Part shown: in pieces, positions 26,690 through 36,037 of the stretch
How positions within the stretch are numbered: the stretch's first letter is position 1
Layout: each line of letters starts with the position of its first letter
DNA from: Rhodoferax sp.
GTDB lineage: Bacteria; Pseudomonadota; Gammaproteobacteria; Burkholderiales; Burkholderiaceae_C
Length of the DNA stretch: 64,000 nucleotides
Assembly (NCBI RefSeq): GCF_030653815.1
Contig: NZ_JAURYQ010000013.1
Location: 1 to 64,000 of the forward strand
Direction: 5' to 3'
Made by a program: the position numbers and the translations under genes
The notes under the pieces: generated by a model
What the model was told of the DNA's origin: nothing
Databases searched by the model: none
What the model saw: the letters and a program-made list of their open reading frames with translations, nothing else

Positions 26690-29600
26690 TTGAAAATTAT
26701 CCCCAAGACCCTGACTTGGCTGGCTGTTGCCTTGTTGCTGGTGGCTGGTGGCATTGCCTTCATGTTCTGGTCTTACCAGCAGATCTCGGATGCCGCCATC
26801 CAGCGCCAACAAACCCGCAATGTCATCGGCATGGCCAACGACCTGCTGTCTGGCTTGAAAGACGCCGAAACCGGGCAGCGGGGCTATGCCTTGACGGGCA
26901 ATGAGTCCTACCTGCAACCCTATCTGGCGGCGCGTGACCAAGTCATTCCGGATCTGAACGCCTTGCGCAAAGAAGTTGGCACTGCCACTGCCCGGGCCAG
27001 CCTGGACAGCTTGTCGCCGCTGATCGAAGCCAAAATGGTCGACCTCGCCGCTGCCATTGCGCTGAGCCGTGTTGGCGACCAGAACGCTGTGCGATTGCTG
27101 ATGGAGGCCGGCACGGGCGAGCAGCTGATGGGTCAGATCCGCAGCGCAATGGACAGCTTTATCCTCGCGCAGGCCACGGACCGCTTGCGCAACGAGGCAA
27201 GTTTTGATGCCGCCATGCGACGCCTGTTGCTCACCCTGTTTGTGGTGGCCGCGCTGGCGCTGCTGTTCGCATTGAATTTTGCCTATTTGATCTACCAGAG
27301 GTCCCAGCAGCGGGTGAAGAGTCTGGTGCACCTCGAAACCCTGCATTTGCTGCAGGCGCAGGAAACCAGCAACACGCTGCTGGCCCAGGCCAACCACCGC
27401 TTGCAGGAGGGTGAGCAACGGCTCTGGGTCACGCTCAATTCGATTGGTGATGGTGTCATCACCACCGATGCCGCCGCGTGCATCACCCTGCTCAATCCGG
27501 TGGCCGAGGCGCTGACCGGTTGGACGCAGGCGCAGGCGCTTGGCAAACCGGTTGGTGAGGTGTTCCATATCGTCAACAAGGACAGCCGCACGCTGGCCAC
27601 CATCCCGGTGGCCGAGGCCCTGGCCCACGGCACGGTGCAGAACCTGGTCAACCACACGGTGCTGATTTCCCGCGATGGCAGTGAATTTGACATTGCCGAC
27701 AGTTGCGCTCCGATTCGCGCCTTTGACGGCCTGGTGGTGGGTGCCGTGCTGGTATTTCGCAATATCTCCGAAGAATACGCGGCGCAACAGGCCCTGCGCG
27801 ACAGCGCCGCCCTGGTGCAGACCATCCTGAACACGGTGGTGGATGGCCTGGTGACCATCCATGCCCAGGGCGGCATCATCGAAACCGTGAATCCGGCCAT
27901 TGAACTCATGTTTGGTTACAGCGCCGCCGAGCTTGGCGGCAAACACCTGAGTCTGCTGATCCCCGAGCTTGACGAGGACCATCACAACGGGTCGCTGGCC
28001 TATTACGGCGTCAGCGCCGAGGACCGCGCCAATGGCCTGGGTCGTGAGGTGCTTGGCCGGCGCCACAATGGCAGTATTTTTCCGCTGGAAATTTCCGTGA
28101 GCGAAATGACGCTGCGCGGCCAGCGATACTTCACCGGCATTTTGCGTGACATCAGCGCGCGCAAGGCGGCAGAAGAGGCATTCCGCAAGGCGGGGGCCCT
28201 GCAAAAGGCGATTTTCGACAGTGCCAATTTTTCCAGCATCGCCACCGATGCCAAGGGCGTGATCCAGATTTTCAATGTGGGTGCCGAGCGCATGCTGGGC
28301 TACACCGCCGCAGAAGTGATGAACAAGATCACGCCGGCCGACATTTCTGATCCGCAGGAGGTCATTGCGCGGGCAAAATCCTTGAGCGCCGAGCTCGAGA
28401 CCAACATCCGCCCCGGTTTTGAGGCGCTGGTGTTCAAGGCATCGCGCGGTATCGAAGATATTTACGAACTCACTTACATCCGCAAGGACGGCAGCCGTTT
28501 TGCTGCCGTGGTGTCGGTGACGGCGCTGCGCGATGCCCAGCAAAACATCATTGGCTATTTGCTGATTGGCACCGACAACACGGCGCGCAAGGCGGCAGAA
28601 GAGGCACTGCACAAGGCCGGCGCCCTGCAAAAGGCGATTTTCGACAGCGCCAATTTTTCCAGCATCGCCACCGATGCCAAGGGCGTGATCCAGATTTTCA
28701 ATGTGGGTGCCGAGCGCATGCTGGGCTACACCGCCGCAGAAGTGATGAACAAGATCACGCCGGCCGACATCTCTGATCCGCAAGAGGTCATTGCCCGGGC
28801 CAGGTCCCTGAGTGTCGAACTCGACCGCAACATCAGCCCCGGTTTCGAGGCACTGGTGTTCAAGGCCACCCGCGGCATTGAAGACATTTACGAACTCACC
28901 TACATCCGCAAGGACGGCAGCCGTTTTGCTGCCGTGGTGTCGGTGACGGCGCTGCGCGATGCCCAGCAAAACATCATTGGCTATTTGCTGATCGGCACCG
29001 ACAACACGGCGCGCAAGCAGGTCGAGGCCGAGCGGGCCCGGCTCGACCTGGTGCTGCAAAACAAGAACGTCGAACTTGAGCGCGCCCGTCGCCTGGCCGA
29101 CCATGCCAACCAGGCCAAGTCAGACTTTCTCTCCAGCATGAGCCACGAATTACGCTCGCCGCTGAACGCCATCCTGGGCTTTGCCCAGTTGCTGGAGTCG
29201 GGTACCCCGGCGCCGTCCGGAACACAAGCCGCCAGTGTCGGACAAATCCTCAAGGCCGGCTGGTACCTGCTGGAACTGATCAACGAAATACTTGACCTGG
29301 CGCTGATCGAATCCGGCCGCCTGTCGCTGTCGCTGGAGCCCACCTCGCTTCAGGACGTGTTGCAGGACTGCGAGGCCATGATCGCGCCCCTGGCCGAGCA
29401 AAAGGGCGTTCGCATCAAGTTTGCACCGGTCGACCATGCCTGTTTTGTCCTTGCTGACCGCACCCGGCTCAAGCAGGTGCTGGTCAATTTGCTGTCGAAC
29501 GCCATCAAGTACAACCGTCCCGGCGGCACGGCCGAGCTCACTTACCAGTTGTATGCCCCCGGGCGTCTGCGCATCAGTGTGCGCGACAGCGGCGAAGGCC

Positions 29601-30250
29601 TGAGCGCGGCCAAAATGGAACAGCTGTTCCAGCCCTTCAACCGGCTGGGACAGGAGACCGGCGCCGAAGAGGGTACCGGCATTGGCCTGGTGGTGAGTCG
29701 CCGGCTGGTGGAACTGATGGATGGTGAAATCGGTGTCACCAGTTCCGTGGGGGTGGGCAGTGTGTTCTGGTTTGAGCTTGATGCGGCCTCCGAGCCGAAA
29801 CTGGCGTTCGATGCGCAAACGGTGGTCGACTTGCCCGCGCCGCTGGCGCTATCAGACGGGCAGGTGCACACCGTGCTGTATGTGGAAGACAACAAGGCCA
29901 ATATGGCGCTGGTGGAGCAGTTGGTGGCGCGCCGCGCGGACCTGCGGCTGCTGGGCGCCGAAGACGCCATGCGCGGCATTGCCATGGCGCGCGCGCACCA
30001 GCCCGACGTGATCGTGATGGACATCAACCTGCCCGGCATCAATGGCATGCAGGCGCTGGCCATTTTGCAGGACGACAGCGCCACCCGGCATATACCGGTG
30101 CTGGCGCTGAGCGCCAACGCCATGCCGCGTGACATTGAGAAAGGCATGGCCGCGGGCTTTTTTCGCTACCTCACCAAGCCCATCCGGGTGCCTGAGTTCA
30201 TGGCCGCGCTCGACGAAGGCCTGGCACTGGCCGAGACCCATGAACCATAG
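26690..30250 (+). CDS. CHASE3-multi-PAS hybrid histidine kinase with C-terminal receiver
   Basis: This membrane-bound sensor is 1186 aa long. The order is TM1 (about 8-28), periplasmic CHASE3 (about 35-170, 'LKDAETGQRGYALTGNESYL'), TM2 (about 177-201), PAS1 (about 240-355), PAS2 (about 368-485), PAS3 (491-632) and PAS4 (633-774). HisKA follows (His near 818 in 'MSHELRSPLNAILGF'), then HATPase ('NLLSNAIKYNRPGG', 'GEGLSAAKM', 'GTGIGLVVSRRL') and a receiver domain (about 1060-1180, Asp near 1110 in 'VIVMDINLPG'). PAS3 and PAS4 are an almost identical tandem duplication. The frame opens with TTG and has no better start, so the N-terminus is slightly uncertain. It heads an operon with the CheB-CheR and second kinase genes. 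Confidence 0.9.
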   Translation: MKIIPKTLTWLAVALLLVAGGIAFMFWSYQQISDAAIQRQQTRNVIGMANDLLSGLKDAETGQRGYALTGNESYLQPYLAARDQVIPDLNALRKEVGTATARASLDSLSPLIEAKMVDLAAAIALSRVGDQNAVRLLMEAGTGEQLMGQIRSAMDSFILAQATDRLRNEASFDAAMRRLLLTLFVVAALALLFALNFAYLIYQRSQQRVKSLVHLETLHLLQAQETSNTLLAQANHRLQEGEQRLWVTLNSIGDGVITTDAAACITLLNPVAEALTGWTQAQALGKPVGEVFHIVNKDSRTLATIPVAEALAHGTVQNLVNHTVLISRDGSEFDIADSCAPIRAFDGLVVGAVLVFRNISEEYAAQQALRDSAALVQTILNTVVDGLVTIHAQGGIIETVNPAIELMFGYSAAELGGKHLSLLIPELDEDHHNGSLAYYGVSAEDRANGLGREVLGRRHNGSIFPLEISVSEMTLRGQRYFTGILRDISARKAAEEAFRKAGALQKAIFDSANFSSIATDAKGVIQIFNVGAERMLGYTAAEVMNKITPADISDPQEVIARAKSLSAELETNIRPGFEALVFKASRGIEDIYELTYIRKDGSRFAAVVSVTALRDAQQNIIGYLLIGTDNTARKAAEEALHKAGALQKAIFDSANFSSIATDAKGVIQIFNVGAERMLGYTAAEVMNKITPADISDPQEVIARARSLSVELDRNISPGFEALVFKATRGIEDIYELTYIRKDGSRFAAVVSVTALRDAQQNIIGYLLIGTDNTARKQVEAERARLDLVLQNKNVELERARRLADHANQAKSDFLSSMSHELRSPLNAILGFAQLLESGTPAPSGTQAASVGQILKAGWYLLELINEILDLALIESGRLSLSLEPTSLQDVLQDCEAMIAPLAEQKGVRIKFAPVDHACFVLADRTRLKQVLVNLLSNAIKYNRPGGTAELTYQLYAPGRLRISVRDSGEGLSAAKMEQLFQPFNRLGQETGAEEGTGIGLVVSRRLVELMDGEIGVTSSVGVGSVFWFELDAASEPKLAFDAQTVVDLPAPLALSDGQVHTVLYVEDNKANMALVEQLVARRADLRLLGAEDAMRGIAMARAHQPDVIVMDINLPGINGMQALAILQDDSATRHIPVLALSANAMPRDIEKGMAAGFFRYLTKPIRVPEFMAALDEGLALAETHEP
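28163..29014 (+). repeat. Tandem duplication of a PAS-domain coding segment
   Basis: Two in-frame 426-bp units (28163-28588 and 28589-29014) encode 142-residue blocks that differ at 8 positions. They are adjacent without a linker. Confidence 0.9.
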
Positions 30251-30335
30251 CCTCGCAGGCCACGCAAAAAAAAGCAGGCACTACACTGCCACTTGTTGAT
30301 CTACCAGACCGCCGGGTCTGACACTGGAGAATCTC

Positions 30336-33300
30336 ATGGCCACACGCCCCAAAGTCAAAGCCAAAGGGCCGGTCACTGGCGGCAGCGGGGCGCAGCCTGT
30401 TCCGCTGCCCTTTCCCATCGTCGGCATCGGGGCTTCGGCGGGTGGCCTGGCGGCCATTGAGGCGTTTTTTTCGGGCATGCCGCGCGACGTCGATCCCGGC
30501 ATGGCCTTTGTGCTGGTGCAGCACCTCGACCCCGACCACAAAAGCCTGCTCACCGAATTGATCCAGCGGCGCACCCGCATGCAGGTGTCCGAGGTCAAGG
30601 ATGGCATGGTGGTGCGGGCCAACTGCGTCTACATCATTCCTCCCAACCGCGACATGGCTTTTCTCAATGGCACGCTGCAACTGCTGGAGCCCGCAGCGCC
30701 GCGCGGGCACCGCCTGCCGATCGACTTTCTGTTCGCGTCGCTGGCTTCTGACCAGCAGGAGCGCGCCATCGGTGTGGTGCTTTCGGGTACCGGCAGCGAC
30801 GGCACCCAGGGCGTGCGCGAAATCAAGGCGGAGGGCGGCATGGTGATGGTGCAAAGCCCGGCTTCCGCTGAATTCGACGGCATGCCGCAAAGCGCGCTGG
30901 CCACCGGCCTGGTGGACTTTGAGCTGCCACCGGCCGAAATGGCGGCGCAACTGGTGGCCTACGTCGCCCATGCCCTGGGCCGTCCACCGCACCCTGCCAG
31001 CGCGGCGTCGGTGATGGGCGGGAACGTCCTGAAAAAAATATTTGTCTTGCTGCGTGCCCAGACCGGCCACGACTTTTCGCAGTACAAGCCCAGCACCATT
31101 CACCGCCGTATCGAGCGGCGCATGGCGGTGCACCAGATCGACTCGATGGCCGCTTATGTCAAGTACCTGCAGCAGACCCCGGTGGAAGTCCAGGCCTTGT
31201 TCAATGACCTGCTGATTGGTGTCACCAATTTTTTCCGCGACCCTGAGGCCTTTGCGGCACTCGAGGAAAAGGTCGTCCCGAGGCTGTTCGAGGGCAAGGC
31301 GGTGGGGAGCGCCGTGCGGGTCTGGTGCACGGGCTGTTCCACCGGCGAAGAAGCTTACTCGATTGCCATTTTGCTGCAGGAACGGCTTGAACTGCTCAAG
31401 GCCAGCTACAAGGTGCAGGTGTTTGCGACCGACATCGACAGTCGCGCCATTGCCGTGGCCCGGGCGGGTCTTTACCCCGCCAGCCTGGCTGAGTACGTGA
31501 CGCCCGAGCGCCTGGCAAGATTTTTTACGCTGGAGCCCGACGGCAGCGCCTACCGGGTGCACAAGGGCATCCGTGATCTGCTGGTGTTCTCGGAGCAAGA
31601 CGTGATCAAGGACCCGCCATTCTCGAAACTCGACCTCATCAGTTGCCGCAACCTGATGATCTACTTGGGCGCAGAGTTGCAAAAAAAGCTGATTTCGCTG
31701 TTTCACTATGCGCTGCAGCCCGGCGGCATGCTGTTCCTGGGCTCCTCGGAGTCCGCCGGTGAACAGGGTGACCTGTTTGCCGTGCTGGAGCGCAAGGCCA
31801 AAATTTACCAGCGCAAGGAGGATTTCCAGGGCGCCCAGCGCGCGGCCCTGGGCCGATTTTTGCCACCTTTGATGAACAAGAACATGTCGCCGATGCCCAC
31901 CACCGAAAAAACGCCCATTCTTGCCAAGCTTTCCTTGCGCGAGCTCACCGAGCAAGCCTTGTTGCAGCAACTCTCGCCGGTCGCGGCGCTGGTCAACAGC
32001 CAGGGCGAGATTCTTTACCTGCATGGGCGCTCCGGCATGTACCTGGAGCCCGCGCCGGGCGAGGCCGGTATCAGCAACATTCTGAAAATGGCGCGCGACG
32101 GCTTGCGGCGCGACCTCACGGTGAGTTTGCACAAAGCCGCCGCCAGCCTGGATACCGTGCGCGTTGCGGGCGTGCGCGTCAAGACCAACGGCCACTTCAC
32201 GCAGGTTGACTTAAGCGTTTCCCCGGTGCCGGGCGTCCCGGCGGCGGCGCTGGCGTCGCCCTTGTTTTTGGTGGTGCTGGAACAGGCGCCCGACAACCCG
32301 GGCGCCATCGCGCCGGCGCCGTCTGCCCTCCCTGCCGTCAGCGCCGCTGCCGGCAGCGACAAGCTGCAGACCGATGCCCGCGCCCAGATCACCGAACTCC
32401 ATGAAGAGCTGCAAGCCAAGGAAGAGTACCTGCGCGCCATCAATGAAGAGCTGGAAACGACCAACGACGAGCTCAAGTCCAGCAACGAGGAAATGCAGTC
32501 GGTCAACGAAGAGCTGCAAAGCACCAACGAGGAGCTGGAAACCTCCAAGGAAGAAATGCAGTCGATCAACGAGGAGCTGAACACCGTCAACTCCGAACTG
32601 CAAACCAAGGTGGGTGACCTGTCACGCGCCAACAACGACATGAACAATTTGCTGGCCGGCACCGGCATCGCAACCATCTTTGTCGACCACAGCTTGCGCA
32701 TCCTGCGCTTCACCCCGTCCGCCAGCCAGATCATCAACCTGATTCTGAGCGACGTGGGCCGTCCCGTGGCCCATATTGTGAGCAACCTGGTGGGTTACAC
32801 CAGCCTGGTGGCGGATATGCAGGAAGTCCTCAAAACCCTGGTTCCGAGGGAGACCGAGGTGCAGACGACCAATGGCAAGAGCTACACCCTGCGTATCCTG
32901 CCCTACCGCACGCTGGACAACGTGATCGAGGGAGCGGTGGTGACCTTTGTCGACGTGACCGAGGTCAGGCGCACGCGTGAGGCGCTGCAAAAGGTCAATG
33001 CCTTGTTGCGCCTGGCCGTGGTGGTGCGCGATGCGCACGATGCCATCACCGTGCAGGCGCTGGACGGCCGCATCATTGCCTGGAACCCGGGGGCCGAGCA
33101 GCTGTATGGTTGGTCCGAGGCCGAGGCCTTGCAGCTCAACGTGAGTGACCGGATCCCCAAGGCGCTGCAGACCGTTGCCCTGAACCAGGTGCACCAGCTC
33201 AGCCAGGCGCTGACGCTGGCCCCCTTTCAGACCCAGCGCCTGACCCGGGACGGCCGCTGTCTTGATGTGTGGCTGACCGCCACCGCCCTGCTTGATGAGA

Positions 33301-33374
33301 CCGGTCGGGTGGACGCCATTGCCACCACCGAGCGCGTCAGCGACGTCGGGGCTGCGACCGATGGAGCGCCATAG
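30336..33374 (+). CDS. CheB-CheR fusion with coiled coil and PAS domains
   Basis: This 1012-aa protein joins a CheB methylesterase domain (about 27-210) to a CheR methyltransferase domain (about 225-500). CheB has its catalytic triad in 'GIGASAGGLAA', 'VLVQHLDPDH' and 'VLSGTGSDGTQG'. CheR has 'STIHRRIERRM', the SAM loop 'WCTGCSTGEEAYSIAIL' and 'ISCRNLMIYLG'. A strongly periodic coiled coil follows at about 675-770, with repeats of the type 'NEELxSTNEELETS', then two PAS domains (about 775-885 and 890-1000). No receiver domain precedes CheB. It probably modifies or scaffolds the flanking hybrid kinases rather than classical chemoreceptors (inferred). It lies 85 bp after the first kinase and 2 bp before the second. 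Confidence 0.92.
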   Translation: MATRPKVKAKGPVTGGSGAQPVPLPFPIVGIGASAGGLAAIEAFFSGMPRDVDPGMAFVLVQHLDPDHKSLLTELIQRRTRMQVSEVKDGMVVRANCVYIIPPNRDMAFLNGTLQLLEPAAPRGHRLPIDFLFASLASDQQERAIGVVLSGTGSDGTQGVREIKAEGGMVMVQSPASAEFDGMPQSALATGLVDFELPPAEMAAQLVAYVAHALGRPPHPASAASVMGGNVLKKIFVLLRAQTGHDFSQYKPSTIHRRIERRMAVHQIDSMAAYVKYLQQTPVEVQALFNDLLIGVTNFFRDPEAFAALEEKVVPRLFEGKAVGSAVRVWCTGCSTGEEAYSIAILLQERLELLKASYKVQVFATDIDSRAIAVARAGLYPASLAEYVTPERLARFFTLEPDGSAYRVHKGIRDLLVFSEQDVIKDPPFSKLDLISCRNLMIYLGAELQKKLISLFHYALQPGGMLFLGSSESAGEQGDLFAVLERKAKIYQRKEDFQGAQRAALGRFLPPLMNKNMSPMPTTEKTPILAKLSLRELTEQALLQQLSPVAALVNSQGEILYLHGRSGMYLEPAPGEAGISNILKMARDGLRRDLTVSLHKAAASLDTVRVAGVRVKTNGHFTQVDLSVSPVPGVPAAALASPLFLVVLEQAPDNPGAIAPAPSALPAVSAAAGSDKLQTDARAQITELHEELQAKEEYLRAINEELETTNDELKSSNEEMQSVNEELQSTNEELETSKEEMQSINEELNTVNSELQTKVGDLSRANNDMNNLLAGTGIATIFVDHSLRILRFTPSASQIINLILSDVGRPVAHIVSNLVGYTSLVADMQEVLKTLVPRETEVQTTNGKSYTLRILPYRTLDNVIEGAVVTFVDVTEVRRTREALQKVNALLRLAVVVRDAHDAITVQALDGRIIAWNPGAEQLYGWSEAEALQLNVSDRIPKALQTVALNQVHQLSQALTLAPFQTQRLTRDGRCLDVWLTATALLDETGRVDAIATTERVSDVGAATDGAP

Positions 33375-33376
33375 TC

Positions 33377-35071
33377 ATGACCCACGGCCCCCTCACAACC
33401 GAGCAGTTGATGCACGACCTGCAGGTGCATCAGGTCGAGTTGCAATCGCAGAACGAGGAGCTGCGACGCGCGCAGCTGGCACTCGAGTTGTCGCATGCGC
33501 GCTATTTCGACCTGTATGACCTGGCGCCAGTGGGTTACCTCACGGTGGCGGCCAGCGGCCTGATTGTTGAAGCCAACCTGCGCGCAGCCACCTTGCTGGG
33601 TATTCCCCGCAGTGTGCTGGTCAAGCTGCCCCTGAGCCGTTTCATTGTCAAGACCAATCAGGACAGCTATTACCAATGCCGTCGGCAATTGCTGGAAACC
33701 GGGCAAGCCCAAAGCTGCGAACTGCAGGTGTTGCAAAACGATGGCGTCATGCTCTGGGTCAGGGTGATCGTGAGTGCGGTGCAGGACGGCACGGACGCGC
33801 CTGCCTTGCGCGTGATTTTGATGGACATCTCGGAACGCAAGCGCCTGGATGAGGCCTTGCGCGAGACCAACAAAAATCTGGAACTCGCCCGTGTGCAAGC
33901 GGACCGGGCGAACCTGGCCAAATCCGAGTTTTTGTCGAGCATGAGCCACGAACTGCGCTCACCCCTGAATGCCATTCTGGGTTTTGCCCAGCTCATGGAG
34001 TCAGGCACACCGCCACCCACACCGAGTCAGCAGGCCAGCCTGGACCAGATTCTGAAAGGTGGCTGGTATTTGCTGGACCTGATCAACGACATTCTGGACC
34101 TGGCCTCGATCGAATCGGGCCATGCGGCCTTGACCATGGAAGCCGTGGCTTTGAACGCCGTGCTGCTGGATTGCCAGACCCTGATCGAGCCCTTGACGAC
34201 AGACCGCGGTGTCCACATCAGTTTCCCGGAATTGCCCGACACCTGCCGTGTGCAGGCCGACCCGACGCGGCTCAAGCAGGTGCTCATCAACCTGTTGTCC
34301 AACGCCATCAAGTACAACCAGCTCGGAGGTTCGGTGGTGGTGAGTTGTGAAAGTCCTGCTGCCGGACGCCTGCGCATCGGTGTGCGCGACTCTGGCCCGG
34401 GCTTGTCGAAGCAAAAGCTCGCCCAGTTGTTCCAGCCGTTCAACCGCTTGGGTCAGGAAATGGGCGGCACCAAAGGCACGGGTATCGGCCTGGTGGTGAG
34501 TCAGCGCCTGGTGCAGTCCATGGGCGGTGAGATGGGGGTGGATAGCAGGGAAGGCGAGGGCAGTCTGTTCTGGTTTGAGCTGACGCATGTCGACGCGGAG
34601 TCGGCTGAAGTCGGCCCTGCAGTTCGGGCGACGCAGCCGGTGCCTGTGCACGTGCCCGTGCTGGCGCTCCCGCTGACCAATTCGGTGCAGCGCACGGTGC
34701 TCTACATTGAAGACAACCCGGACAACATCGCCCTGATGTCCCAGCTGCTGGCCGCGCGCCCGAACCTTCGCCTGGTGGGTGCGTCCGATGCCATGCGTGG
34801 CATGGCCATGGCGCGCGGCCTGGCGCCGGATGTGGTGGTGATGGACATCAACCTGCCCGACATCAATGGCTTTGAGGTGCTCCAGCTGTTGCAGTCTGAC
34901 CCGGTCACCCGGCATATCCCAGTGCTGGCGCTGAGCGCCAATGCCATGCCGCACGACCTTGAAAAAGGCCTGGCAGCCGGCTTTTACCGCTACGTCACCA
35001 AGCCGATCAAGGTCGCCGATTTTTTGCACGCGCTCGACGAGGGCCTGGCCCTGGCCGAAAAACGCGCATGA
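33377..35071 (+). CDS. PAS hybrid histidine kinase with C-terminal receiver
   Basis: This 564-aa soluble kinase has a short helical lead ('LMHDLQVHQVELQSQNEEL'), a PAS domain (about 40-150), HisKA (His near 190 in 'MSHELRSPLNAILGF'), HATPase ('NLLSNAIKYNQLGG', 'GTGIGLVVSQRL') and a receiver (about 440-555, Asp near 490 in 'VVVMDINLPD'). Kinase and receiver are closely related to the C-terminal half of the kinase at 26690, so one gave rise to the other. The N-terminal PAS block is shared with the diguanylate cyclase at 39186. It is the last gene of the operon and ends 1 bp from the convergent DUF302 gene. Confidence 0.92.
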   Translation: MTHGPLTTEQLMHDLQVHQVELQSQNEELRRAQLALELSHARYFDLYDLAPVGYLTVAASGLIVEANLRAATLLGIPRSVLVKLPLSRFIVKTNQDSYYQCRRQLLETGQAQSCELQVLQNDGVMLWVRVIVSAVQDGTDAPALRVILMDISERKRLDEALRETNKNLELARVQADRANLAKSEFLSSMSHELRSPLNAILGFAQLMESGTPPPTPSQQASLDQILKGGWYLLDLINDILDLASIESGHAALTMEAVALNAVLLDCQTLIEPLTTDRGVHISFPELPDTCRVQADPTRLKQVLINLLSNAIKYNQLGGSVVVSCESPAAGRLRIGVRDSGPGLSKQKLAQLFQPFNRLGQEMGGTKGTGIGLVVSQRLVQSMGGEMGVDSREGEGSLFWFELTHVDAESAEVGPAVRATQPVPVHVPVLALPLTNSVQRTVLYIEDNPDNIALMSQLLAARPNLRLVGASDAMRGMAMARGLAPDVVVMDINLPDINGFEVLQLLQSDPVTRHIPVLALSANAMPHDLEKGLAAGFYRYVTKPIKVADFLHALDEGLALAEKRA

Positions 35072-35072
35072 C

Positions 35073-35456
35073 TTATTTCGTCTCGTCAATCATCTGCAGG
35101 ATATTTTCTTCAACCTCTTCGGCCACCTGCACCAGCGCGGCGTCCTGGGACAAGACCGTCAGCATGGGGACGGGTCTGATCATGCCGATCCGGGTCACGC
35201 CTTTTTCGGTGAACACCGAGATGCGACACGGCAAGGCCATGTTCAGCCGCATATCGACGGACAAAACCTTGGCCGCCTGTGCCGGGTTGCAGACCTCGAA
35301 CACCTTGCATTCCTCGACAAATTCAATGCCTTTGCTGCGCAGCGTGGCGCCCAGGTCATGAACATGCAGCACGCCAAAACCATGGCGCAGCACAGCGGCC
35401 TGAAGGTCGGTGCTGGCCTGGTGAAAGGTCTTGTCGGTCGTCACGATGTAATACAT
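35073..35456 (-). CDS. DUF302-domain protein
   Basis: This 127-aa single-domain DUF302 protein is recognised from 'YYIVTTDKTFHQASTDLQAAV', 'HGFGVLHVHDL', the Cys-containing stretch 'ECKVFEVCNPAQAAKVL' and 'MALPCRISVF'. It has no signal peptide. The family is of unknown function and is often found near redox or stress genes. It follows the PRC-barrel gene with a 58-bp spacer that contains a GC-rich inverted repeat (AGCCCCGC / GCGGGG near 35474-35501), and its expression may be lowered by it. Confidence 0.85.
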   Translation of the reverse strand: MYYIVTTDKTFHQASTDLQAAVLRHGFGVLHVHDLGATLRSKGIEFVEECKVFEVCNPAQAAKVLSVDMRLNMALPCRISVFTEKGVTRIGMIRPVPMLTVLSQDAALVQVAEEVEENILQMIDETK

Positions 35457-35514
35457 GGGAATACTCCAATGGAAGCCCCGCGCCGAAAAGTCAGTGCGGG
35501 GTTCGGTCGTTCAA

Positions 35515-35922
35515 TTAATAAGGGCTGGAGACGGTGCCGTAATAGCTGTGAATGCCGGTCGCCCAGATCGGATCGGCCATGTCGGGCCAGTTGTCGGCGT
35601 CAAAGCCCGGCGCGCTTTCGAGGCGTTCCTTGCTGACGTTCAGGATAAAACGCTTGTTCTCGGTGTCGAGCGTGAGCGCGGCCCATGGCACGGCAAAAAG
35701 CTTTTCGCCCATGCCGAGGAAGCCGCCGAAAGACAAGACAGCGTAGGCGACCTTGCCGGTACGCATGTCCAGCATGAGTTCCTTGACATCGCCCAAATCT
35801 TCATCCAGCAGGTTGTAAACGTCTTCGCCCATCAGCGAGCCGGCCGACATGAAAGCCGGGCCGGGTCCGTCGACAATTTCTGCCGTACGCATGATGGAGG
35901 TGTCAGTGGTTTCGTAGTTCAT
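35515..35922 (-). CDS. PRC-barrel domain protein
   Basis: This 135-aa protein has a PRC-barrel (about 25-90: 'SLMGEDVYNLLDEDLGDVKE', 'AVLSFGGFLGMGEKLFAVPW', 'FILNVSKERL'). PRC barrels occur in photosynthetic reaction-centre H subunits and in RimM, and free-standing forms are common stress-associated proteins of unknown partners. AAGGAAA precedes the ATG. A palindromic operator-like site (36013) lies about 98 bp upstream. It is probably co-transcribed with the DUF302 gene. Confidence 0.87.
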   Translation of the reverse strand: MNYETTDTSIMRTAEIVDGPGPAFMSAGSLMGEDVYNLLDEDLGDVKELMLDMRTGKVAYAVLSFGGFLGMGEKLFAVPWAALTLDTENKRFILNVSKERLESAPGFDADNWPDMADPIWATGIHSYYGTVSSPY

Positions 35923-36012
35923 TTGTATTTCCTTGAAGAGTTGTTGTGAATCAAAAGCGGCACCAAGTGCTTGGTGTGCCCTTTGAGAATAGGGGCGCGA
36001 CGCGATTGAATC

Positions 36013-36028
36013 TGTTCGTCAACGCACC
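36013..36028. promoter_or_regulatory. CRP/FNR-type palindrome, site C (TGTTCGTCAACGCACC)
   Basis: Imperfect match to TGTGCG-N4-CGCACA (two half-site mismatches), about 98 bp upstream of the PRC-barrel gene start. Confidence 0.45.
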
Positions 36029-36037
36029 AAAAGACCA

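Noticed and set aside
26663-29104. 813-codon open frame on the minus strand
   Set aside because: It lies opposite the hybrid kinase gene, its apparent repeats come from the PAS duplication, and its composition is that of a GC-rich antisense shadow.
30198-32195. 665-codon open frame on the minus strand
   Set aside because: It is antisense to the CheB-CheR gene, which has full domain support. The antisense product is rich in His/Gln/Gly/Arg and has no domain.
32390-32620. Direct DNA repeats in the CheB-CheR gene
   Set aside because: They reflect the heptad-like coiled-coil repeats of the protein and are not an independent element.
35461-35512. Another TGTGCG-type palindrome upstream of the DUF302 gene (AGTGCGGGGTTCGG)
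   Set aside because: Only the left half matches; the inverted repeat there is better explained as an RNA hairpin in the spacer.
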